Shown here piece by piece: positions 12,396 through 27,369 of a stretch of DNA of 64,000 nucleotides (the stretch's first letter is position 1; each line of letters begins with the position of its first letter). Source of the DNA: Microcebus murinus (lineage: Eukaryota > Chordata > Mammalia > Primates > Cheirogaleidae). Where the stretch lies: NCBI RefSeq assembly GCF_040939455.1, contig NC_134109.1, positions 72,321,001 through 72,385,000 on the forward strand. The letters run 5' to 3'. Below the pieces are notes generated by a model that saw only the letters and a list, made by a program, of their open reading frames with translations, was not told the origin of the DNA and did not search any database. The position numbers were made by a program, and so were the translations under genes.

Positions 12396-12497
12396 GAAAT
12401 GGACAAATTTCTAGAAACACACAGCCTCCTTAGGCTCAACCAGGAGGAAATGGACAAATTTCTAGAAACACACAGCCTCCCTAGGCTCAACCAGGAA
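12396..12497 (+). repeat. 51-bp tandem duplication within L1 ORF2
   Basis: Two adjacent near-identical 51-bp copies each encode 17 residues of the form [16 protein letters not shown]. The frame is kept. The copies differ at very few bases, so the duplication is younger than the element's overall decay. Confidence 0.85.
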
Positions 12498-14988
12498 GAA
12501 ATAGATTCCCTGAACAGACCAATCTCAGGAGCTGAAATATAAACAGCAATTAAAAATCTCCCTAAAAAGAAAAGTCCCGGTTCAGATGGTTTCACACCCA
12601 AATTTTACCACACTTACAAAGAAGAACTAGTACCTATCTTGCAGAAACTATTCCACAACATCGAGAAGAACAGAAACCTCCCAGACACCTTTTATGAAGC
12701 GAATATTACTCTGATACCCAAACCAGGAAAGGAGTAACCAAAAAAGTAAACTACAGACCAATATCCCTAATGAATATAGATGCAAAAATTTTCAACAAAA
12801 TCTTAGCTAACGAACTCCAGACGCTTATCAAAAAAATAATCCATCACGACCAAGTGGGCTTCATCCCAGGGATGCAGGGATGGTTCAACATATGTAAATC
12901 TGTAAATGCAATTCACCACATAACCAGAAGCAAAAACAAAGACCACATGATTCTTTCAATAGATGCAGAAAAAGCTTTTGACAAAATTCAACACCCTTTC
13001 ATGATATGAACACTTAATAAAATAGGCATAGAAGGAATATATCTAAAAATGATACAAGCCATATATGACAGACCCATAGCCAACATCATACTGAATGGGG
13101 AAAAATTGAAAGCATTCCCACTTAGAACTGGAACCACACAAGGCTGCCCACTATCTCCACTTCTATTCAACATAGTGCTAGAAGTTCTGGCTATAGCAAT
13201 CAGACAGGAAAGTGGAATTAAAAATATCCAAATAGGGGCAGAAGAGATCAAACTTTCACTGTTTGCTGATGATATGATATTATATCTAGAAAACCCCAAA
13301 GATTCAACCAAGAAACTCCTGGAACTGATCCATGAATTTAGTAAAGTCTCAGGATACAAAATCAATACACAGAAATCAGAGGCATTCATATATGCCAACA
13401 ACAATCAAATTGAGAACCAAATCAAAGACTCAATTCCCTTCACAATAGCAACAAAGAAATTAAAGTACCTAGAAATATACTTAAACAAGGAGGTAAAAGA
13501 CCTCTACAGGGAGAACTATGAAACACTGAGGAAGGAAATAGCAGAGGCTGTAAACAGATGGAAATCCATACCATGCTCATGGATCGGCAGACTCAACATC
13601 ATCAAAATTTCTATACTACCCAAACTGATCTACAGATTCAATGCAATACCTATTAAAATCCCATCATCATTTTCAAAGATATAGAAAAAATAATTTTACG
13701 CTTTGTATGAAACCAAAGAAGACCCCAAATATCAAAAGCAATGCTAGGCAACAAAAACAAAATGTGAGGTATTAATATGCCAGATATCAAACTATACTAC
13801 AAAGCTGGAGTAATTAAATCAATCTGGTATTTGCACAAAATTATTGACCAGTGGAACAGATGTGAGAATCCTGATATAAAACCATCCTCATATAGCCATC
13901 CAATCTTTCACAAAGCAGACAGAAACATACGCTGGGGAAAAGAATCCCTTTTCAATAAATGGTGCTGGGAAAACTGGTTAGCCACCTGTAGAAGGCTGAA
14001 GCAGGACCCACACCTTTCACCTCTCACATAAATCAACTCACGCTGGATAATATACTTAAATTTAAGGTATGGAACTATGAGAATTCTAGAGGAAAATGTT
14101 TGAAATACCCTTCTAGACTTTGGCCTAGGCAAAGAGTTTATGAAGAAGTCCCCAAAGGCAATCACAGCAGCAACAAAAATGAATAAATGGGACATGATCA
14201 AACTAAAAAGCTTCTGCACAGCCAAAGGAATAGTCATGAAAGTAAACAGACAACCTACAGAATGGGAGAAAATTTTTGCATCCTCCGCATCTGATAAGGG
14301 GCTGATAAGTAGAATATACTTAGAACTCATGAAAATCAGCAAGAAAAAAATCAAATAACCCTATTAAAAGTGGGCAAAGGACTTGAACAGAAACTTTTCT
14401 AAAGAAGATAGAAGAATGGCCAACAAACATATGAAAAAATGCTCAACATCTCTAATCATCAGGGAAATGCTAATCAAAACCACAATGAGGTATCACTTAA
14501 CCCCAGTGAGAATGGCCTTTACCAAAAAGTCTCTAAACAATAAATGCTGGCATGGATGCGGAGAGAGAGGAACCTTCCTACACTGCTGGTGGGACTGCAA
14601 ACTAGTTCAACCTCTGTGGAAAGCAATATGGAGATACCTTAAAGCGATACAAGTGAATCTACCATTTGATCCAGCAATTCCATTACTGGACATCTACCCA
14701 AAAGAGCCAATGACACTCTACAAAAAAGACACCTGCACTCGAATGTTTATAGCAGCACAATTCATAATTGCAAGGCTGTGGAAACATCCCAAGTGCCCAT
14801 CAATCCAAGAATGGATTAATAAAATGTGGTATATGTATACCATGGAGTACTATTCAGCTCTAAGAAACAACGGTGATATAACACATCTTATATTTTCCTG
14901 GTTAGAGCTGAAACCCATACTACTAAGTGAAGTATCCCAAGAATGGAAAAACGAGCACCACATATACTCACCAGCAAACTGGCATTAA

Positions 14989-15204
14989 CTGAAGAGCACC
15001 TAAGTGAACACATAGGTACTACAGTAATAGAGTATTGGGGAGGTGGGATGGGGATGGGTGATGCGTATATACATACATAATGAGTGAGTTGTGCACCATC
15101 TGGGGGATGGTCATGCTGGAAACTCATCCTTGGGGGGGGAATGGCATTTATTGAAACCTTAAAATGTGTACCCCCATAATATTCCAAAAAAAAAAAGAAA
15201 AAAA
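14989..15204 (+). other. LINE-1 3' UTR and A-rich tail
   Basis: Begins after the ORF2 stop and contains a G-run (TTGGGGGGGGAATGG), then GTGTACCCCCATAATATTCC and an A-rich tail with G interruptions. The same 3' end recurs at 26.6 kb (antisense) and 44.1 kb. Confidence 0.8.
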
Positions 15205-15510
15205 AAGAAAAAACTCAAATAAATAAAATCATAAATGAAAGAAGAGATATTACATAGAAATAGAAAAGATTACAAAAGACAAGTACATGCCAAAAAAACA
15301 CTATATAACCTAGAAGAAATGGATAAATTCTTGGACATATACAACCCACCAAGACTGAAAATCATGAAGAAATAGAAAATATGAAGAGACCATTACCAAG
15401 AGAGGAGATTGAAGCAGTAACAAAAACTCTCCTATTAAGAGCCCAGAGCCTAATGCCTTTACTGGTGAATTCTATGAAACATTTAAAGAAGACTGAGGCA
15501 TGGAGAATGG
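15205..15510 (+). repeat. Old LINE-1 ORF2 fragment, right half
   Basis: Continues the element at 8008-8337 after the target duplication: AATAAATAAAATCATAAATG, then ATGGATAAATTCTTGGACAT, typical of old L1 ORF2. Similarity fades by about 15510. Confidence 0.7.
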
Positions 15511-19749
<4,239 letters not shown>

Positions 19750-19935
19750 TTTTGTGATGCACTTTGACATATTACATTTGATTCTCAAAGCAGCCTTGGG
19801 AAATGTTATTGTCACTGTATTAGATTGAATAACCAAAGATTTTTAAGATTATTCCCTTGCCTGAGATTACTTCATTTTAAGTGGTAGAGCTAGGCATTGG
19901 ATCTAGATACTTCATTACAGAACTTTTGTCCTTAG
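19750..19935 (+). repeat. MIR SINE fragment
   Basis: The text follows the MIR core order: ACATTTGATTCTCAAAGCAG, a 'TTGCCTGAGATTAC' stretch and 'AAGTGGTAGAGCTAGGCATT'. Diverged and partial. Confidence 0.55.
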
Positions 19936-20250
19936 AGGATGTTATTCTATTTTTAAAAATGGAGTCTTAACATGCTCTAATCTCCTCATGTCCAGGGTAT
20001 TGTCTTCAGGTCATTCCTAGTTTATTGTGAATGCAATTTAAAAAATTTAGTATTACAGGAATAAAGAGTTGGAAGAAATACAAAATGTCCTTATTCTATC
20101 AGTATTAGGGTGTATTACCTATACTATCTCAAAGAACTTGCTTAAATTATTTTTATTCTGTAATATGATTCTATAAACCCTGGACACATAATGTGATAAT
20201 TCACACATATATATTTGAATATATATATATTTACTATGTATAGATTTGTC

Positions 20251-20319
20251 TTTTTCCTAACTTAAATCTTTCTTTTCCCTAATCTTTTCTTTTCCTAACT
20301 TAAATTTTTCTTTTTCTAG
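20251..20319 (+). promoter_or_regulatory. Splice acceptor and polypyrimidine tract of OR4Q3 coding exon
   Basis: A long pyrimidine tract ends in TTTTTCTAG with AG at 20318-20319, 22 bases before the ATG. A 38-bp-period direct repeat places two branch-point-like CTAAC motifs here; the nearer one (20295-20299) is about 20 bases from the AG, a good distance. OR genes normally splice one or more non-coding exons to an intronless coding exon. Confidence 0.6.
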
Positions 20320-20341
20320 GTCAGTAGGTATTCTTGGCTTG

Positions 20342-21289
20342 ATGAAAAAAGAAAATGATTCTAAGGTGACAGAATTTGTTCTTCTGGGCCTATCATCCTC
20401 CTGGGATCTGCAGCTCTTTCTCTTCTTAATATTTTTGTTGTTTTACATTGCTGTTGTCCTGGGAAACCTCTTAATATTGATAACTGTGCGAGCTGATGCT
20501 GGCCTGCTCCAATCTCCTATGTACTATTTTTTGGGCCATCTCTCCTTCATTGACCTATGCTTGAGTTGCGTGACTGTGCCTAAGATGTTAGGGGATTTCC
20601 TACAGCAGGGCAAGACCATCTCTTATTCAGGATGCCTGGCCCAGATCTACTTCCTCCACTTTCTGGGAGCCAGTGAGATGTTTCTGCTGACAGTCATGGC
20701 CTATGACAGGTATGTCGCCATATGTAACCCTTTGCACTACCTGACAGTCATGAACCGCCAGCTATGCCTTCAGTTGGTTTTTGCCTGCTGGTGTGGGGGT
20801 TTCATCCACTCTATCACACAGGTTATACTTATCATCCAGCTGCCCTTCTGTGGCCCCAACGAACTGGATAACTTCTACTGTGATGTCCCACAGGTCATCA
20901 AGCTGGCCTGCATGGACACCTATGTAGTAGAAGTGCTGATGGTTGCCAACAGTGGTCTGCTGTCTCTTGTTTGCTTCTTGGTATTGCTGTTCTCATATGC
21001 TGTCATCCTGACCACCCTGAGAACTCACCTCCACCAGGGCCAGAGCAAGGCCCTCTCTACCTGTGCCTCCCACCTGATGGTGGTCAGCCTGATCTTTGTG
21101 CCTTGTGTATTCATCTACTTGAGGCCTTTCTGCAGCTTCTCTGTGGATAAGATATTCTCTGTGTTTTACACCGTGATCACACCTATGTTGAACCCCCTCA
21201 TCTATACACTCAGAAATGCTGACATGAAGACAGCTATGAAGAAGCAGAGAAAAAAGTATGTGGCATTCTGCTGCTTTGTTAAAGAATGA
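20342..21289 (+). CDS. OR4Q3: Odorant receptor 4Q3
   Basis: Seven-helix odorant receptor acting through the olfactory G protein in ciliary membranes; ligand unknown from sequence. Intact, 315 residues. The ATG at 20342 gives MKKENDSKV, matching the start I recall for human OR4Q3; three bases upstream is only a TTG. Features: NDS sequon at residue 5, LGN in helix 1 (40-42), SPMYYFLGH in loop 1 (about 58-66), Cys98 with Cys180 for the conserved disulfide (Cys170 and Cys190 also present), MAYDRYVAIC at 119-128, KALSTCASH at 236-244 before helix 6, and PMLNPLIYTLRN at 281-292. No stop or shift. The C-tail after residue 300 (KQRKKYVAFC and on) differs from the human tail as I recall it. First of four plus-strand OR4 genes. 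Confidence 0.93.
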   Translation: MKKENDSKVTEFVLLGLSSSWDLQLFLFLIFLLFYIAVVLGNLLILITVRADAGLLQSPMYYFLGHLSFIDLCLSCVTVPKMLGDFLQQGKTISYSGCLAQIYFLHFLGASEMFLLTVMAYDRYVAICNPLHYLTVMNRQLCLQLVFACWCGGFIHSITQVILIIQLPFCGPNELDNFYCDVPQVIKLACMDTYVVEVLMVANSGLLSLVCFLVLLFSYAVILTTLRTHLHQGQSKALSTCASHLMVVSLIFVPCVFIYLRPFCSFSVDKIFSVFYTVITPMLNPLIYTLRNADMKTAMKKQRKKYVAFCCFVKE

Positions 21290-22134
21290 GCAGGAAGAGC
21301 TGACTTAGAAAATGTATTCTTTCTTGGGACACTCTTATCCTGTATAGGAAAATATGTGAAAACCATTTTGATGACTTTGTTATAAAAGAGAAGACAGCAT
21401 AAAAATTATAATGCATCACTCTTGATTATAGTCAGGAGTCATAGGTGGCTTTTTTGAGTGTTAAATATTAAGCAGAATATTCAGGAAAATTTACTGGCCC
21501 AAAGATGATAATGGGAATTAATTGAGTGCTAGGATCAGAGGACACCTTGAAAGATCAACTTGTCTATCTTCATGTCTATAAAGTCTTCATTTATTAAATT
21601 TGTTTCACTTTTTAACTCTATTCAAATGAAAAAGGATATTGTATTTCCTTTTGTGTTTTGCCCCTTCAGGGTTTAACAATTTCTAGTATGAGGAAGATCC
21701 TTCTGATTTATCAGAGCCTCTTCTGAAGCAGTGTGAATTCCTTTTGTCCTGTCCCTAACAAAGCCTCAGAAAAGCACCAACCACCCTATACCTTAGTGTT
21801 TTCCTAGGAACTGTGTTCCATAGCGTGCCAAATTTTAGAAATGCAGTTGAGCAACTCACTTGACAAAGTTTATGTGTGAGAGAAAGACAGTCCGGGAGTA
21901 CTAGGGTGATAGAAGCTACTAGCATTCTGTTGTATAGCCTTCTCAAGAGGCACCCCATTTCACTTCGAGTTTTTCTTTAATTGGAATTATAGTGGGCATG
22001 AGTTGATAAGCTAGGTATTCAACTGATCATAATGTTTAAGAGCTCTGAGTTCTAAAGAAAAACACAAAGAAATGAGCTGTGGTTTAAAGCATTCATCTAT
22101 CTGGTCCCTGGATCTTGTGTTCATAGTCACTACA
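21290..22134. other. OR4Q3 3' flank, unassigned
   Basis: Probable 3' untranslated and flanking DNA. AT-rich; no poly(A) site is placed with confidence and no repeat family recognised. Confidence 0.3.
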
Positions 22135-22270
22135 TCTCAATCTCAAACATGCTTTGAGTAGTAGGTGATATTATTTAACTTCGTTTTTGTAAATGAGCTG
22201 AGAGTTAAGTGACTTGCCCAAGATCACTTAGTAAAAGTGTAATCAATAATCAAGAAAGCTAGCAATTTTA
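22135..22270 (+). repeat. MIR SINE fragment
   Basis: Contains 'GTGACTTGCCCAAGATCACT', the MIR 'TTGCCCAAGGTCACA' motif, preceded by a decayed 'TTTTGTAAATGAGCTGAGAG'. Confidence 0.65.
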
Positions 22271-24020
22271 GATAATTAAGTTAATATCTTTTTCTCCTCA
22301 GAAATGTATCCCAATTATATGGTCTAGTTGCTTATTTCTACAGTAGCTGTATAGAAGCTCCCGAGCTAGATGATCCCCAAAAAGCTTCACTTAAACATTT
22401 ATATTTAAGATTCTCTATTTATGACACAGGCTCCTTGAAACTTTTTATGGCTATGGAAAAGTCTTTATTCTATTTACTAAATAATAAGAGACTTTTTAGC
22501 ACTATTTTTATAATTGGTCAATTTATTTCCTAATTAATTGCTATGGAGAGGCTTTTCTGATTGTTTAGCTGAAAAAATACCTCTGAGAAAAATATCTGAA
22601 ATGGCATCTAATACTAGGATTTACTGGGTAATTTGTAATACCCCTGGTCATGTAAGAATTTTCTTTATATTGGAACAAAGAATGGATTTTTATTTTTGTG
22701 TTGGGAGTTAATGACTTTATGTTTAAGAAACCAAACATATGTATATATGTATGTGTGTGTTGCTACAGAAGGACTCTTCACAGACCAGGGGCAAGGCTGC
22801 CTCTTGGGAGGTTTCTAAATAGGGTGGGTGAAGGTGGGAATGGCATCTCTGGCACAGATCACACTTTCCTCTTTCCCTTTCACTCTACTCAACGTTTCCA
22901 CAGATGTCTTTTGCCTGAAGTGAATATCTTGAAGAGCAGGAAACTGTCAGCCAGAGTGGCCTGTGTGTTGACAGAAAGATTTAAGTGGTGCTATGGGTCA
23001 GCCAGGCACCTGGCAAGGACATGGAGCTCCAGGCTTTCTTTTAGCATCAGCTGGCCACAACACCCCCTTTTTCTGATGTCCATCTTTCATAGCAAATGGT
23101 AGAGTCTTGGTGAATCATTTTAAATGTCTAGTTGGTATCTGGGATTTGGTAGCATTGTATTCAGAAGCTGGAATTTTTGTCTATTCCCTTTTGTATTTTC
23201 AGTCCTCTGTACTCGCTTCACCAATTACCCATATTAAAATTCTTTTTATTAATAAACATAAAGTTTCTGTTTTTTCAGACCGCACATGATTGATACTGTC
23301 TGGGTGCCTGGTGCTCCAGAGTTCTCTGTTCAGCACTATGACAGTGCCACTAATTTAAACATTTTGCTTTCCCACTTGAACTACAGAAAAAATTTAAATG
23401 TAGTAAAATATTTTAATAGTTTTATAAGCAAATAAGCTATCTTACTGTTGGGTTAGTGGTCCAATGTAGTGATACTAAGCACTATCTTTCCCCTCTCTTG
23501 CTACAGCTTTGAGTAAATTGTATGAAACGGTGGAAATGGCCTATTTATTGACTAGTTACTTGCCAAGTTGCCTTCAATATAGTTTTATAAGGAGTTATTT
23601 GGGATGACACCTGCACTTTCTCTGCATAACAAACTCTCCAGCTGCTACTCAGTTACTTGCCCACTAATTCCCTCAGGGTTCTGACGATGCATAAAGATTG
23701 CTGGGAGTTTCTTCCTCTTGGTGGCCAGGAGCATAGGAAACTTTTGCAGACCAACATCAGAAGCCATGGCACGGCTGTAAGCTCATAAAATCCCACCTTT
23801 TTTGGGAGAGAAAGACAGGAGAGAGGGAAGAAACTTGGGATCTCGGCCTCTTGGGCTGCAGGAGAGGAAGTGTGGCACATACATAAGAGAAGCATCATCG
23901 TACAGATCTCAATCTTACAGTGTGTGTATCTGAGTATAGATCACATTTTTATCTCAGAAAACATTTTCGATCCAAGATCTCAGGTTGTTCAAATCCATGT
24001 TGTGGGACCACACTCAAGAA
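22271..24020. other. Unassigned intergenic DNA
   Basis: Contains a GC-richer stretch at about 22760-23100 and another at 23600-23900 with purine-rich text. A 134-codon open frame at 22698-23102 has no recognisable family feature. No repeat identified. Confidence 0.35.
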
Positions 24021-24040
24021 GACAGCCAGGGTAAGTTTTC
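24021..24040 (+). other. Candidate splice donor of a 5' non-coding exon
   Basis: AGCCAGG|GTAAGT, a strong vertebrate donor match with GT at 24031, lies about 3.3 kb before the acceptor of the OR4H-type coding exon, a common spacing for OR leader exons. This is inference only; there is no transcript evidence. Confidence 0.25.
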
Positions 24041-25227
24041 CATCTGGAATGACAAGTTACCCACCAGTGAAAGAGGCAAGGGCAATTTTCATTGATTCAA
24101 ATTACATTCAAGGATAAAGATGCATCTTTAAATGCTTTACATGCTTTACAACATTCATCCTAGTAATTCTACTAAGTAATTTAGGAAATAATAATTACAG
24201 GTTAAAGTGTGTATCAATATTATTTCGATTAGAATTTAGTCCTAGGTTTACCATTAACAATGAAACCTAGATAATTCAATTTTCTGTCTGTGCTTCATTG
24301 GCTTCATCAATGGCTAAATGAGTGGGATAAAATCAAGTGATCTCTAAGATCCTCTATACCTATATAACTGTAGGGCTCAACATAAACTATGCTCTAGTCT
24401 AAGAGGATTTGGGGACTTCATTTAAAGGTATTACTCTAAAGTGAATGGCTTTAGTTCAGGAATTCTGAATTATTCATCTTTTTATATTCACATCACAGTA
24501 CCAGACTCAGAGAATGTACTCAGTGAATACTTATGAAGTGAAAGGATGAATTAATATTGGTGCTGCATGAAATACAGAAAATCAAATAGATGATACCTTA
24601 AACAGTCTCCACATTGGGTTACATTAACTCATTCATAGGTTTTTTTCAGTGCTTTACTTGCTTATCTTTCTGCTCCACAAACAATTAACAAATTGGTCCC
24701 TCAATTGTGACCAATTAGAGGAATAGGATAGAATTGATAGGTAGCAAAATGATAAGTGACATGAGACATGAAAACATGTACATGTGTCATAATGTCTCTA
24801 TGAGGGATATTGAAGACAAGGACACTATTGCACAAAAAAGCATTCTGTGGGATGGAGCTTGCTGTTAGGGTAGAGCTCCAGTATGTTTGATCTCTGCCCT
24901 TTGTAAATCACTCACAGGAAAAACCAAGATTAAATCTCTTTCTTAGAGGATTTCAGGAGCTGCATTCTGTGCTAATTGACCTGTTTGAAATAACTTAGGT
25001 AAACTCATGAAATTAAATAAAGCAGCCACCTTTTTTCTTTAACTACACGATCCTATTATAAGCAGGATATATTCTTTGGCATTATCCTAGGCAGATCAAA
25101 TTTGACCTAAGAACCTGAGCAAACCAATGGAAACAATCAGTCCCATAGACAGTCTGGTCCACAGAGTTCAGATGTCTTATACTGACATTTATGAAATTCT
25201 ACCACTAAAATGATCATGGCTTAGATT
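24041..25227. other. Unassigned intergenic DNA
   Basis: AT-rich. A faint MIR-like stretch is possible near 24240-24370. Otherwise nothing recognised. Confidence 0.3.
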
Positions 25228-25930
25228 TGGCAGATTGCTTATTGTTTGTACATTCTTCATCTAATTTGATTCTTATCATGGGTAGCATTATCTCACAGGG
25301 AAGGACTGTGAGGTTAATAGACTTTAGGAAAAATTTGTTACTGTTACACAGCCTGTAACAAGCAGAGCTGTGAGTCAAGCCCAGTTGTTCATTTGTTCTT
25401 TCTTTCTTTCTCTCCACACTTATCTACCTATCCATCTAATCTTACTACATATCATTTATTTAAAGAGATGTGTATTGTGTGTGTTCTGAAATAAGAATAC
25501 CATGATTCAAATATCAGCCTTTTCACTGACTATTACATTGAACAATTTACCTTAGATCTTCAATCTTTGTTGTTCTACTCTGTAAAATGGAGGTAATACA
25601 AATTAAGATATTGTGAGGATAGAATGAGGTAATATATGCAAAGAATTTAGCACAGAATCCTGTACATAGTCAAGTGTTCAGCAAATCTCTCCTTAAAGAG
25701 AGATTCTACTTTATAGATTCAAATTAAAAGTAAAGTACTTCATAAATACAAAAAATGTTACATAGATAATCTCATTTTAATTCTGAAACAGCTTTATGAG
25801 GTAAATAATTTTATCATCCAACTTTAATATGAGAGAAAACAGATTCAGAGAAGACAAATAAGTTACCAAGCTGATGAGGACACTCAAACTTATACCACTA
25901 AACTTCTAAGTAGTGCCCTTTCCACTATCC
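25228..25930 (+). repeat. Cluster of MIR-type SINE fragments
   Basis: Three diverged pieces follow each other: about 25228-25400 (GTTACACAGCCTGTAACAAG, AGCAGAGCTGTGAGTCAAGC), 25535-25700 (CTGTAAAATGGAGGTAATAC, GGATAGAATGAGGTAATATA) and 25735-25930 (AACAGCTTTATGAGGTAAAT, AGAAAACAGATTCAGAGAAG). Each keeps the order of MIR core text. Confidence 0.6.
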
Positions 25931-26004
25931 ATGCAGAAAAGCAGTATTCTAAAAAGGACTAGTAATTTGCAATATTTCAGAAAAGTCATTGTTATTATAT
26001 TTCA

Positions 26005-26250
26005 AAGATCTTCTTTAGATCTTGTCTCATGATTCATATCTTTTAAGAAATTTTTCCCTGATTTTTCTTATCCAATATTTTTCTCTATATGCTCTAAGCA
26101 CTCCTTTATACAGTTTATAAAATTATATCAGACGCTTTTTTGACAACCATTCATAGCATTATCTGTATGAGAGATTTTATTCTTAATTCTCACCTATGAT
26201 TACAAGGACAGTGAATTATCTTGGTCTTTTTTTCAAGGCATAGGGACTAA
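26005..26250 (+). repeat. L2-like LINE fragment
   Basis: Decayed text with ATATGCTCTAAGCACTCCTT and 'AAGGACAGTGAATTATCTTGG' order resembles the L2 3' region. A similar stretch occurs at 29280-29400 beyond the OR4H-type gene. Confidence 0.4.
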
Positions 26251-26514
26251 GAATTAAAAGGGACCTCAGTAGCTTTTGAAATTTTCAGCAATTTAGAGCA
26301 ACATAGAAAAAAGTATTTCTCTGTATAGATTGACCACTCCTCCTAATTCCTTCCTGGCAAGCTAAGTAGAATTTTCACATGCAAGACAAGGCTTAAGACT
26401 CAAATTTCCCCAATGTTGATTTATAAGCATGCCTTGGTGTTGAGCAAGAGGCTACTTTATGTATCGTTCTCTGTCATTAAAACTGACTTAATTTTTAATT
26501 GTATTGAAACTTTT

Positions 26515-26690
26515 TTTTTAGCTTCTTTTTCTTTTTTATTTATTTCAGCATATTAGGGGGTACACATTTTAAGGTTGCATATAATGCCCTTGCCCCTCTC
26601 CCCCCACAAGTCTGAGCTTCAAGCGTGACCATCCCCCAGACGGTGCACATCTCACTCATTATTTATGTATATACCCGTCCTTTCAATCCA
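26515..26690 (-). mobile_element. LINE-1 3' end, 5'-truncated, antisense
   Basis: T-rich start, then TTTCAGCATATTAGGGGGTA and CCATCCCCCAGACGGTGCAC, the antisense of the same L1 3' UTR found at 15.0-15.2 kb. Only the last approximately 150 bases of the element were inserted. Confidence 0.8.
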
Positions 26691-26973
26691 ATTTAGATAT
26701 TGGAAAGTGAGTCTTCCTCTTTTGATTAAATAGACTGTTATCTTTCTATAGATGATCTGTATATATTATAATAAAAAGATTCACCTGGAATTTTGGACAT
26801 CGGATCTCAGTTTCTGACTTCGTATTTTTATCTATAGCCTGAAAAGTTAATTAATCCATTTAATAAACAATTTAAGTTTCCACCACAAAGCAAATTTCTT
26901 TCTTTCTTTTTTTGGAACCCAAACTACACACAGGATGCAAAGGAAATTTCTGATGAGAAAGGTTGGGGAGGAG

Positions 26974-26974
<1 letters not shown>

Positions 26975-27036
<62 letters not shown>

Positions 27037-27052
27037 TGAGAGAGAGAGAGAG
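26975..27052. repeat. (GA)n microsatellite
   Basis: Almost pure GA dinucleotides with one interruption (TCAGT at about 27033-27037), some 280 bases before the OR4H-type coding exon. Confidence 0.95.
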
Positions 27053-27311
27053 CACTGATTAGGAGAAAACATTAAGTATAATTTTTAAAAATCTCAGATT
27101 CTCTAGATTTTTGTTTGGAAGAAAGGAACTGTAAGGCTAATTTTAACAGAAATTCAAATGTGAGTCAATAATGTGAGAAAAAAATGATAGAAAAATATCA
27201 TGAGCTATGTTCAAGAAATATGAGGAATTTCCTCTATCATATTTAACATCACTTATATATTTTCATAAGACTGTTCCTGTTAGGCTTTACCATGCCCGCA
27301 GTGGTTTATAA

Positions 27312-27330
27312 CATGTGTTTATTTTTGCAG
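27312..27330 (+). promoter_or_regulatory. Splice acceptor of OR4H-type coding exon
   Basis: ATTTTTGCAG with AG at 27329-27330, followed by 39 bases of leader before the ATG. The upstream ATG at 27315 would lie in the intron. Confidence 0.5.
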
Positions 27331-27369
27331 AGAACCTAGAGTCCATCCACCGGTCCTGCCTGGGGCCCC

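Noticed and set aside
13049..13684. Reverse transcriptase text as a possible endogenous retrovirus
   Set aside because: The order of endonuclease, RT with FADD, and Cys-rich end with no LTRs and an A-tail is LINE-1. No retroviral gag, protease or envelope text was seen in the window.
20339..20341. TTG as an alternative OR4Q3 start
   Set aside because: The ATG immediately after it matches the family start as recalled; there is no reason to use a non-ATG codon.
22698..23102. 134-codon plus-strand frame
   Set aside because: No domain, no splice context and no repeat-coded protein recognised; frames of this length occur by chance in balanced-composition DNA.
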